Program-made: the position numbers and the translations under genes
Part shown: positions 1 through 11,408 of the stretch, one piece after another
Layout of the letters: each line of letters opens with the position of its first letter
Numbering within the stretch: position 1 is the first letter of the stretch
Notes under the pieces: model-generated
Database searches by the model: none
Seen by the model: the letters and a program-made list of their open reading frames with translations, nothing else
What the model was told of the DNA's origin: nothing
NCBI GenBank assembly: GCA_025786725.1
Contig: JAHLTZ010000030.1
Location: 1-64,000, forward strand
Reading direction: 5' to 3'
DNA from: Syncephalis fuscata
Lineage: Eukaryota > Zoopagomycota > Zoopagomycetes > Zoopagales > Piptocephalidaceae
DNA length: 64,000 nucleotides

Positions 1-2560
1 CAATATAAGCCTACACAAATACTAACCAAAAGTATGTTAATTAATCAGCTATTTAATGCATAGTCAATTGTTAATTGTTAACGTTAATTTATATAGTAAT
101 GACTGGCCATTAGAAACTGTTGTCGTTTTTGCTAGCCATAATAACTAATTAGCAGTACCGTAATATATTATTAATTAAAAAAGATCAGTAATTAATGTTA
201 CATGTAGTTGCAATGTATATGCAATACTAAATATCACATTGCTAATCATCAAGCAATGCCCTAGTCTGGCGTTGTCCTATAGTTTTAGTTTTTGATACTT
301 GCTGATAATTAACACTTATATTACTGCTTCTTAATTGTTTACTATCAAATAGGCTATTAAGCTATTTTATAATAAGTGAAATAATTATATACTGTTATAT
401 GATAAGGCCTGATGAATGCACGTTTGTCTTATTTATAGGTTATACAATCTTGATAGGCTTACGTCTTGTTGTACATGTAACAAATTTGCTATTTCACAAT
501 AAAATTTACAACTTTGGCATGCCTAGCGGCAATCTAATTACTAACGCTAAGTACGGTATCTAATGACTATAATATAGCTTAATGGACACTTCTTTATTTT
601 TGTTATTCTATTTAATAGTATTAAGTATGGTGCAGGACAAAATATTATAAGTAAACACAAACTGTAAATAATAAAAGTAATTGTTATCGCGTTTTAGCTA
701 GGTTTTATTTTCATTTGTTACGTAGCAAGTGTCTACATCTTTGTGATTTACAAATATCTATTTATAATTAGTAACCAATAACAATGACACTTACTGTTCA
801 ATGTCGACCGTGTCGCTTTATCCTTTATTCGTTCTTTTCTGTTTTTCGGCACTTTTGTTTGTCGCAGCCTTATTATTAACTAGTATATATGCCTAGTTCA
901 TCCACTACATGGCTTTATTGCTAAAGATAAATATTGTTATGCTTAACAACATTAACGTACAAGCATGTAATGTTCAGTAAACACAACTATCTTCGATCTT
1001 GTAGCTCATATTTAATAGTAATACATGCAGTCGAAATAAGCAATAACATAACATCTACACACCATTTCCAACTGTAATATATAGTATATATTATTTATGA
1101 ATAAGCAACAATTTATTCAGCCATTGCGCTACTTAAATGCCGGTTTTATTATTATAGAGACATTATGCCGTCTAATTCATTCAAAAGTAATGCAGATGAT
1201 AAACGTTCTATTTAGTTATTAAAAACTGAAAACCATTATTGTGCTAATGTTATTGTACTGCTATGCTGGCCATAATACTTTTCATAGTATTTTTGTAGAT
1301 GTAGCTGATTGCCGTAGTGGCATATACATTTGTGAAAAGTTATGTTTATTATTTCTATTTGGTTAATACTTGCTAACCATTGGATAAAATAAAGCATGAG
1401 CATGGCTGAAACAACTTAATAAAATATAATTAAACGAGCTATATATTTGCTGCAAGCTTTTGCAGTTTAATAGATATAGCTGAGCTATGACTTCTTCCTG
1501 GAATAATAAAGTTATTGACTAAAGAGGCGAATAATGCAAATCATTGATTAGGATTTGATGTTTGTATAAGCTAAATAGTAGCTGTCAAACATAGATAAGC
1601 CACTTTACATGGCTACCTATACAGCAAAGAATATATTATACTAACAATATGCAGCACGTTAATTTGTTTGCATAGTATATTGATATGCTGTAATTCTTAT
1701 ACACGCAATCACAATACCAACAGTGGCCAATAAACTTTAATATAGCCTATAATCACTCATACATTTATAATCACTATCAAATGTATCTTCTATATAATTA
1801 TATTAAAAATTAGCTGGCCACAATATCTGACATTTTTGTACCGTCTAAATACATGGCACATCATTAATTATAAGTCGGCTACAAAATTTATGCTTAGTAT
1901 TGCTTGCATAAAATAATTATCTAATGCACACCGTTACATTTACAATATTATCGTATAGTTTTATTTTAAATATAGTAAGTTTTACTGTAAGTTATCTACT
2001 ATGGCAATAAAGTATAGTATTTTACGACTAAATCGCACACAGTCGATAGCTTATCCAGTACTGTTTAAAATCAACGGTGGTTATGTATATATAACAGCTA
2101 TAACACCAATACAATTTAATGCGTAAAACACAATGGTAAGCCAATAAACCTATATGAAATAAGGTTCCGACCTGAATAACCGGCTTACAGAATTCATTTG
2201 TAAAGTTTAAAGCAAAGCATTAGGAGCAAGAATAATATGTTTAGTAAGGAGATTAAATATAGAGTAGACGTTTGCTATTAAGGATTAATATATACAAACA
2301 TAAAATAACATATTGTAATAAAAACCAAACTAAATATGATAATAATAATAAATTAAAGACTAATGGTTTATTAAAAGATAAACAAGCATAAATGTATCTA
2401 CACTAAAAATGTTGCTTATGTACTACAAATATAAAGGTAACGTATACCTTTAAGCTCTATGGTCAGTAGCAATGCATAAAATAAAATATGTTAAAAATAA
2501 TGAGAAACATAAATTATATATTATGTAGAATTTTGTCATATTCATTAACATTTTAGTATA
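1..2560. other. AT-rich gene-free region
   Basis: Very AT-rich sequence, dense in stop codons on both strands. I see no open frame of useful length, no splice-flanked exon series and no RNA gene. Short A/T runs and poly-A-like signals occur throughout, but nothing specific can be supported. Confidence 0.6.
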
Positions 2561-3200
2561 GTTTGAAGGTTAGATGACTATATTTGATAATATTTGGGCA
2601 ATTGAGCTACACTTTCGTTCTATTAAACATGGAACTGGACGATAAATGGCACCAGTCATTAAAATACTCATTATCTTAGACTTGTTACTTTGTATGCATA
2701 TATCTTTTATTCACTAGTATCATTTTCATTCTATCTCACACTACTATATACCATTTATAACATACTAGACATAATTTATTCTTCATATGTTACAATTCAC
2801 TTCGTTATTCCACCTATTGTATCGTACACGCTAAAACTTTAACTCCGAGTGCCATACTTTTTATTATATATTTATACCATTATGTATTATTTTGTGCTTG
2901 TTTAGTCAAGCTTTGTCCAAAACTGTTTTACGTTTTGTTCTAGCTTTATTATTGATATTTTTTTATTATAGTTCAATTTACACACTTGCTCATGTATAAA
3001 TGCTCTAACGCCTTAACATTGCCAATCACCATTTTGGTTCGTATATTCATTATATTGTTTATTGCTTTTTTGAATAAATAAATGCTATTCAATATCGTTG
3101 TCTATTTATTTCTAGCTATATTATTTGTAACAAAATAGCTATTCTACAGTCATTTGATTACAGCTTCGCCATGTATAGCGAATATTAAATCATTATCACT
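2560..3200 (+). repeat. Decayed copy of the inverted-repeat element family
   Basis: The stretch from about 2600 (element motif CTATTAAACATGGA, then AATACTCATTATC and GTATGCATATAT) runs on into the same internal order seen in better copies: the CATACTAGACA motif near 2761, a CTAAAACTTT/TTGACATCG-like part, then GTTCTAGCTTTATTATTGAT near 2936. Similarity is clear but heavily eroded, and no matching right-hand inverted end is obvious. It is probably an old relative of the elements at 4860-5860 and 31310-32166. Nothing is coded. Confidence 0.5.
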
Positions 3201-3498
3201 ATGCATATTTATTTTTAATTATAGTATAGCTTAATTATTATTGCTGCTTTAGTAATTTCTTCTATCTTTATTACTTATTTTCTTTTTATTATTTTACTCG
3301 ACATTTAAATGACAAACACTACAATATAAACGCGTACACAGTTTTATCCATGAGTAACGGAATAGCTGGATTTTACAATTACAATTTATTTTACTTGCAT
3401 TTGTTTTGTCAAAAGCAATTTGAACGTCTTGCGTATCTACTAAGTTAAAAATACGATAAGAATACAGCTTTTAGCTATAGTGATGAGCTAGTCTATAA

Positions 3499-4241
3499 CT
3501 AGCGATGGGCTGGTTTACCGCCATCTCCACCGCCAAGATCTCTTATTGCTTGTACTGATGGTAGTGGCGGTGGAGCCGGTGTTGCATCGGTAGTCACAAG
3601 TGTATCACCTACAATACGAAATGTTGACAGTGACATGCCCGCTAGACAACTGGCTGTATCCGGTGGTGGCGATCCAAAGGTAGGCTGTGGAACAGGTAAA
3701 GCTGCCGTAGCAGCAGAAGCTGTCGCTGCCTCCATCCATAGTCCATCCCGTTGCCATCCATGGACAATTACTTTGATCTGAATAAGTAGATATCAATAGC
3801 AATTGTATTATTATTAATATGGTAATTACTATAATGGCTTCAACATATTCCATTCTTTATATTGTCTTTGTTTACATTGTTTCTATTACTTACCACGTGA
3901 CTTAGTGGGATAGGCACAGTTAATGTGCGTCGATGCCGAATAAGATGGTCATAAATAACGCCATAGTTCTCTGGAACAAATTTGCGCAGCTGTGGTGTGC
4001 AAGGCTGCGGATCATGATGGGCAGGAGGATCGTCCTTGGTGTTTGTTATATCTGAATCTGCAGTCAATGTAGGATGTGGCAGGTCTTGCATCCACTGTCT
4101 CCGCTGCTCTTCCCAGTGGCCAAGTCCAACTGCTGGCTCTTCAGCAGTTGTTTTTTTACTACTGGATTCTTTACATAGAAATTCAGTCATGCTGGCTTTA
4201 CTGCTGCAAATAGATTGTGTTTGCTCTTCGCTTAATTGCAT
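3499..4241 (-). CDS. Gag1-like clamp (DUF4050) domain protein
   Basis: Two exons (3894..4241 and 3499..3777) joined across a 116-bp GTAAGT...CAG intron give 208 residues. The segment from WEEQRRQW through PENYGVIYDHLI and PIPLSHV into GWQRDGLWMEA matches the layout of the fungal DUF4050/Gag1-like clamp family: an N-terminal W-x-x-x-R-x-x-W, a central Y-x-x-IY block, a P-L-S-x-V block, then GW-x-x-DGLW. The splice junction falls inside this conserved block, and both sides agree with the family, which supports the intron. Characterised family members act in TORC1-related signalling at the vacuole; that role is taken from the family, not seen here. The C-terminal 60 residues are low-complexity, rich in proline, alanine and glycine. 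The ATG at 4241 is the first in the frame. Confidence 0.8.
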
Positions 4242-4859
4242 TATAAAGGATTAAAAAATAAATGATTCGGTCGAATGTTGTAGAGTAGCAATGCAAATTA
4301 TAATACTCTTTTTCGAATAATTGAAAAGTAAATCTAGAGCAAGAAGAGAAGAAAAGGAATGAGATAAAAAGGAGTACCGTTTCTGGAAGGATTCGGCTTT
4401 TTAAAAGGCGGACTGGCTAAACGCTATTAACTACATTCCTTGAACATTCAAAAAAGAACTTGACTGCTCGGTGAAATATTATTAATTGGGAATAATTTTG
4501 TAAACTCAGTTGACTTGCCCTGATATACAAGTGCCACACCACCTGGCCGCTTTCAATTAACCTGTTTCGATATTATAGATGTTTCAGAAATCTCAAGTTT
4601 ATAGTACCGTACAATCTATTGCATACATGTTTTATTCCAACAATACATTACAACATGGTTGTACATTATTGACAGCTTATTATTTAACAGTTTTATCTAT
4701 TATGTTAATGCTAGGATCCTATATATTTGTGTTATGCTGTTTCATTTAATGTTTAATTTCAAAGTCTATAGCTTAATAGTTATTAAATAAAGTGTAATAA
4801 TCATATAACATATTGTATGCCATTTGGCATTATTATACAAATTAATTGAATTGATCATT
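4242..4859. other. Intergenic region upstream of the Gag1-clamp gene
   Basis: No open frame or splice-linked exons. It presumably holds the promoter and 5' UTR of the minus-strand gene ending at 4241. No specific element is recognised. Confidence 0.4.
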
Positions 4860-5860
4860 GTTTAGTATGATCCGGTGGTCAAATGGCTGCATTTAATAGC
4901 ATCCAATCTATTGAACATGATGATGGGTGGTAAGCGACATCAATCATCAAATACTCATTATTGTAGCTTTATTATCCAGTATGCATATATACTCTATCTA
5001 TATCATCCCCATTCTGTCCCATACTAATATATATCATTCTATGATATACTAGATACGCTCTATTGCTTATATGTTCTAATACACTTTGTTCAATTTACTC
5101 GCTACTTTATATGCACTATGACTTTAACACCGCTCATCGTACACTTGACATCGTATATTCATTTATTATATATTATTCTATACTCGTTTGCTCTTGCTCT
5201 ATTCAGACTTAATGTCCTTTTGACGCTAGCGCTATTATTAGTGAAGCTTTGCTATTTTGCTCATTCGCTTAGTTACTTATTAGTTTATCTACATTATAAC
5301 TTTAGCACTATTGGTCGCCACTTTGTACTGTATATTCTTTATTTTGTATATTGCTATATTACATATTAGCTATACGTCGCCTAGAGTCATTATCCATTTG
5401 GTTCTAGCTCTACTACTAAAACCTTGACCTATTTCACTTCTTTCTACTCATTGTATTATATTGCTAGAACAAATACTAAAAGTATGCATAGATGTATTAC
5501 TTTATTAAACGTATGTATTAGATTGATTATCTATAGCTAATCACGGCTGAATTAGCTAAAGTCAGTTAATTATGATTATAATGGTATCCAAGTCAAGTAG
5601 TGGAGCATTTATAGGAATACAAGCTCAAAAGAAAATATATTGGTATAAAAGTGAAATGGAATATGGATAAAAACCATGTAAATAGTCATAACGCAATACT
5701 GCGCAAATATAATAGGCAGATGGTGGATATATGCATACTGGATAATCAATCTACAATAATGAGTATTTGATAATTGATGTCACTCACCACCCATCATCGT
5801 GTTCAATAGATTAGATGCATTAAATACTGGTCATTTAACCACAAATCATACCAAATATTT
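4860..5860 (+). mobile_element. Small non-autonomous inverted-repeat (MITE-like) element
   Basis: About 1 kb bounded by imperfect inverted repeats of about 130 bp. The left end (4862-5000) begins TTAGTATGATCC and contains AATCTATTGAACA, ATCAAATACTCATTATTG and CCAGTATGCATATAT. The right end (5715-5860) carries the reverse complement of the same blocks, ending ATCATACCAA. The interior is AT-rich and non-coding; an 83-residue hydrophobic frame at 5118-5369 is chance. The same ends and interior recur at 31310-32166 and 47256-48092. I could not establish a target-site duplication, so the superfamily is open. Confidence 0.65.
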
Positions 5861-6510
5861 AATAAAACAGTATCTTTTTTCTTGCTATAATATTACATTA
5901 TTTATCTATATAGCCACATATAGAGTAATCTTTATTTCATTAAAAAATAGTTTATTTCATTATTCATATTGAAACACTTTGACACATCGTTGTAGCGTAG
6001 TTTAAACGTTTATGAATGATTCTGTTATACGCACACACATTCACAAAGAAGCATCATGAGAAATATGAAAATAGAGACACGAACAGACAGACAAACAGAC
6101 AGACACTAATACGAAGAAAGAAAGAAAGAAAGAAAATGAGGGAGAGGAAATAAGAATGCTAAAGTGATATACTATCGATTGATGAGTACGTAAAACTAGT
6201 CAACCATCTATACTCAATGATGTAGAGGATCACTTGTACTAATAGCATCTTACTTATGTCACACACACATACACTATCTGCTACACTCACAAAGACATAG
6301 GACCACATAACAACAACAACAGCTGTAACAACACAAATACACGTGCACCAATACACACGCCAAAGATGCCGTATGGAATGAAATAAATCTGCTGCAGCCC
6401 TTGGGATAAAAGGAACAAAGGAGAATAATGAACGAACAAACCGCTGTCCAGTGCTATAGGCAAATGACAACAAATACGGTAACCATATAGTAAGTTATAT
6501 TGCTATGACA
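5861..6510. repeat. Intergenic region with short tandem repeats
   Basis: Contains a (CAGA)n-like run near 6080-6105 and (GAAA)n near 6115-6137. A 104-residue minus-strand frame (6159-6473) is rich in Val, Cys and Ser, resembles no family I know, and overlaps microsatellites; I do not call it a gene. The 3' end of the next gene begins at 6511. Confidence 0.4.
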
Positions 6511-8350
6511 TTACATTGGACGATAGGCATGTTGTTGGTACTCCATTACATGTGATGCATGTTGCTGTTGCTGTTGCTGTTGCTGCATTTGTTGTTGATG
6601 TTGCTGCATTTGCTGTTGTAACTGCTGCTTCTGTTGTGTCGATAGTGTTGGGTGTGAGGCAGATGTACGAAGCACTGGATAGTGTTCTCCCATACGAGGA
6701 TATAAGCCTTGTAGCATGCCTACACGTAGATGTTCCGGCACTTTTAGTACAAGATAGCATAGATAGTTATGCTCTGTCGGTGTAAGGTAGCCGTGCCACA
6801 TCGTGTCACTCTCGACCAATCGATCATATTTGGTATCATGAGAGGGGGCGGCAGCCGGTTGGGCCTTTGACTCTAGATAGACATTAGGCATTGACTTCTC
6901 GGTAGTAGGTGTCATGTTCCAATTACTATTTAACATAAGTAGATTAATAAAAATAAAGTATTGCCATTTTTGTAACTTACTAATGATAATCCGATGAAAT
7001 CGACATATTGTTTGCTGCTGTCGATGGTACTTGAGGTGTATCGGCACGAGGTATTTGTGGTAGTGTCATATTCAAGCTTGAACCCATTGCTTGAAATAGA
7101 CCAACCGTCTCGGCACTAGATAGCATCGGCTGCTGATGTGGATGACCATGCGAGTGTGCATGGTGCTGTTGGTGGTGTGTACTTGTCGTACCGGCTGCCC
7201 ATGAAGCAGTACGGACTAGACGACGTGTAGATGTTGTTTTCTATAATAGCACATAGCGTTGTGTCAATATACGTATATTGAATATTGAACAGTATGTTAT
7301 TACCTTTAATGCTTTATCGGCCACATTCCATGCATCCATAATACGGGCGGCAAACATCTTGTCGTCCTTCTTGCCCAAGGCGACAGCTGTTACGTAAACG
7401 TTATGGTGCAATAAAGCACGATTGTTGATCATGGCTTCGACTCTATTTAAAATATCTGCTTTTAACTTGCCATGGACTTTCTACTCAAACAAGATTAGCC
7501 ACTTGAATAAATAAAGCCTACTACTACTACTACTACCATTACTTACTTGATCTAATTTAAGCATTTTAAATGCTCCCATCATTTTAACTTCAGTTTCTCG
7601 ACGTAGTTTGTCAGCCATATCACCGTTAGACAAATCACGGGCAATTTCTTCAGGTGTAGTGGCTCGTCCACTTCGAGACTTGTAACCAGTTAGAATAAGA
7701 TGAAGGAGCATTTGTTTAAATGCCTTGTGTGCCAAGTCACCGGCCATTTGCGGTGAAACATCTTGATTGTCTTCTAACTGTGATGGATGATAGGCCGTAG
7801 CTTGTTGTGGCTGTTGTTGCGGCGGCTGTTGCTGTTGCATTAATGGCTGCTGTTGCATTAATGGCTGCTGCTGTGGCTGCGACGGCTGTTGTGGCTGCAT
7901 CATAAGCTGCAGTTGAGACGGCTGATGTAAATGAATAGTCTTGTGAGTTGAAGGAATAACAAACTTGACCATTGGTGGCTGCTGCTGTTGCTGTTGTTGT
8001 TGATGGTGTTGTTGTTGTTGATGATGATGATGGTGATGGTGATGTTGCTGCTGCTGCTGCTGCTGTTGATAAGGCTGTGCATGCATAGGGGGAGGCGATG
8101 AAGACGAGGAGGTTGACGAATTGGAAGATACGGAGGACGGTGATGGTGATGACATACGTATATGGTGTGCCAATGGCGAATGATTTGCATAGCTATAATT
8201 TCTTTGCACTGCAGGTGCACGTGGCCGCGTATTGGCATTTACATTTGCAAGACGCCCTTTACCACCAGATGGCATGACCATCGGCACTACAGCCTGATTA
8301 GACCAAAAGTGCATATTTGGCTGGCCACGGTGACTCATAGTATAATCCAT
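6511..8350 (-). CDS. Novel family protein A: Q/H-rich, one helical domain, PEHLR tail
   Basis: Four exons (7547..8350, 7304..7480, 6981..7240, 6511..6925) with clean GT-AG junctions give 551 residues and no internal stop. Residues 1-195 are low-complexity with poly-Q, poly-H and QQPLMQ repeats. Residues about 200-327 form a predicted helical domain, with motifs ARDLSNGDMA and INNRALLHHNVYVTAV, split by a phase-0 intron. A His/Ser-rich linker follows. A tail motif at about 446-492 reads LTPTEHNYLCYLVLKVPEHL, then R..., then a Q-rich end. The helical domain and tail recur in the next two genes (11409-13827 and 14615-17917), so this is one member of a local gene family. I do not recognise a known domain. 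Q-rich stretches suggest a nuclear or regulatory protein, but that is inference. Confidence 0.8.
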
Positions 8351-11300
8351 ATCAACTAATATTGAGGATAATGTTGTTATTGTTGCTATAACAATTGAAA
8401 GAGAACAAAATACAAATGGCTATAGTTGTTCAAGGCGGAGTATGAATTGCTAGATCACTGTAATGAAGTATAATTTACTCCGCACCCACACACACACACA
8501 ATCACAAACAAATAATCGCTGGTTTCAAACTCCGAATAACAGACTACCCAATATTTGGTAATCAATGGCTAAAGGATAAACGCAACGATGTGTGACGTGT
8601 TGTTTGTTTAAAACAAATACGCGCAGTACAAACGAGTGTAAGTGCAACTAGAAATGGATACACAGCCACAAACGCCACAAATTCTAGAGTAGATGTGTGT
8701 ATCTATGGATATGAAAGGTAAATATCACCACACACCAATACAAATAGCTGTAATGGATCTGTCAATGAAATAGAAGTGCAATAGTAATAAAGGTTATTAT
8801 TACTTTAGCCACAATGTAACGCTCAAGGAATGATTTATGATATTGTTATGGTTATAAAGGGTATTGTTGTTGTTGTTGTTATTGTTGTTATTGTTGTATT
8901 TTTATGTAGTTGCAGTAGAAGTAGTAGTAGTTGCTGTTTTGGTGTTCAACGGTAATGGCTAGTGCTGTGTACAGCGAAAGAGAGATATACCGTCAAATGC
9001 TACGACAGGCGAAGAAGGTTCTACAATAGAAACCGTCGACAGTGTTGTTTAAACGAATATGCACGTGCGGGTGTGTAACTTGCAATAGGTTAAAATAACG
9101 CAAGCGAGTTACGCGGGATGAGTAGGTCACTGTTAGTATGAATTGTCTAATGAAAGTAGTATATGTGTTAGAAACGATAAGTAGGTTGCAGTGGTGTTGC
9201 AGGTAGCGCAGTAAAAGGAAGAAGATAGGACGAGAAAAAAGATAGAACGAGCGACCAAGGCAGCTAACAACAGAGGTGCGTGTGCGTCAACTATTGAGTG
9301 TGGATAGAGATAGAAAGAGGTGTGAAGGTCAGCGCGGTTTCAAGTATTCTTTTCGTACCGTTGCAGTTGAGTTGCAGCAGCAGCAGCTATTATCGTGAAT
9401 GGCCTAGTGTGCTGCAGCCAGGTTGTCGTTGTTGTTATTGCCGTTGCCGTTGCCACTGCTATTGTTGCTATTATTACTACACAAAAGTTGTTGCGCAGCC
9501 AATGTGTGGCGACTATGCCACTTGTACCAAACCAGAAAGGGGCACAAGGCAGTGGCGCAGGAGCGGTCATGATTGCGGAAGAATAGAGCGGCTGAAACAA
9601 GTCATCGTTGGCGACATGTGGGCATGAATGTGTGTGTGTGTGTGGATGGATGGACGGGAACGAGCGAATGAATGAATGAATAGACAGCTATGGATGGAGT
9701 TGCCTCGTACACCTGCACGCGTGGATAGGCAAATAAGGAGAGAGAGCAAAGGGGTACCTGCTCGTTCAGATACAAAAACAGAAAGGATGCGTGGAGAAGA
9801 AGCGTAATCATTCTATATGTGTGTGCGGAGAGTGTTGCCATAACTGTAATAATGTGGTAATAGCAATAGCAAAAGTAGCAGTGACTAATGCAGCTATGGG
9901 AGATGCAAGAATGAACGTGAACGCGCCATCAAAAAGTAAACGAGGGTGCATGTGGCACTTACCCTGTTGCACAGCGTATTGGCCAGGTCTGTACCTACAA
10001 TTCAAATAGGCTATGAGTGTAGACAGATAGATGGCTGGATAGGTAGATAGGTAGATAGATAGATAAAGAAGGACAAAGTAGATAGATGGATACAGCGATA
10101 CCAGCGGAATGAATACTGAATAGCCATATTTTATATAGCCGGATCCAATCAACGCACCGTAAAGGGTCATGCAGCATTGGCAACAGTGCCATTCGTTAAA
10201 TATCACATATTCTCACGTGGATTGGCATATTCAATAAGAGTTTTTTGTTAATCTAATAACCAGTAAATTGTCAGTATTTGATGATAACCACTTGTATAAT
10301 GAAGTGTCTAAATAAATGAATAGCATATTTATTACTATTAAATAATATGACTACATTATGTTTATTTCAGTAATTAATCGTATTTATATACATGCCATGT
10401 TATACAACAATTTATCACACCATAATGTAATATGTATATTATTTAGTATTAACGTTATAAATTGATGGGCAGATGCAATAGATGCCGCGACAAGCCGAAT
10501 ACGCAGTACATTATCCAAGATGCACCTCTACGTACACACGCATATTGACACATGGATGTGAACGTATCATTATTGGTCACATCATTCTCACGACAGTCTT
10601 TATGATGAGCGTTGTCATTATCATAATACTGTTGATAGTGTACCATCTTTGTATTCTGGCTATCGTTCCTTTGCTTTTGTTCTTTTGTTGTTTCATTGCA
10701 TCTTGTTTTCATTTGAGATGGATATCGATACCGGTACCGATATCATCATTGGTTCGTTGCTGCCCTTTTGTCTATGTGGACACAGTAAAGGGCATGAGTT
10801 TGAAGGGTGACGTCATGTGGTGGTGATTGCTCACGCGGATAGTTACTGGCTATAACAGCAGTAACAACAACCAACAACCATAACACTGATGCTATTCAAT
10901 GGCATCGGTCCATCAGTAAACTGGTGGATAATGCGATGCATATCGGATAGACAAGCGCCTCGCCTTGTCGCCTTCGTTTTGTTAATGCGGAACGGCATTG
11001 GTGTGTGTATGTGTATGTGACTGTTTACCAGTATCCGAACCTATAAGCTTCGGTAATTAGATGGAACACAACAACAATGCAATGTTACAGCATAGATATG
11101 ACATAACAATAAACACAACAGTTGTAACAATGACTGACATGGCAGTAGTAATTATAGATGCAGCACCAAATAATAATAATAATAAGGGCACGGACAGCAG
11201 GACAAACAACTGTTACAGCTATTAAAAGCAGAACTGGGGCCACAAAGGCACGAGAATAAACAGATTGGTGTGACCTATTGAATAATGTGGCATGTTAATA

Positions 11301-11408
11301 TGAAAGAGCAGCCTAGCTTTATTTTTATTATTTAGTTAATGACAATAATGATATAAAATAATGGATATTTATAGCTGATTCAGCCCATTCGCTTAATAAT
11401 TGTCTAGC
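8351..11408. other. Long non-coding stretch between family genes A and B
   Basis: About 3 kb that is less AT-rich than its surroundings, with many microsatellites: (TTG)n near 8864-8895, (GATA)n near 10020-10075, (AAT)n near 11170, and CAG and GTGT runs near 9370-9480 and 9630. Open frames of 60-130 residues on both strands (9298-10206, 10455-10826) track these runs, lack splice-linked partners and resemble nothing I know. The region may hold a long 5' UTR or regulatory DNA for gene A. A hydrophobic plus frame at 10482-10826 is the only one with any protein-like look, and it is not convincing. Confidence 0.4.

Noticed and set aside
6503-6785. Open frames on both strands antisense to the Q-rich end of family gene A
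   Set aside because: They arise from CAG/TTG repeat runs; the spliced minus-strand gene explains the region.
9298-10206. Several 60-130 residue frames on both strands
   Set aside because: They overlap each other and microsatellites (CAG, GTGT, GATA), lack splice partners and have no recognisable motif.
10482-10826. Hydrophobic 114-residue plus-strand frame
   Set aside because: Looks like a membrane segment, but the codons are AT-biased and an opposite-strand frame of similar length exists; no support beyond length.
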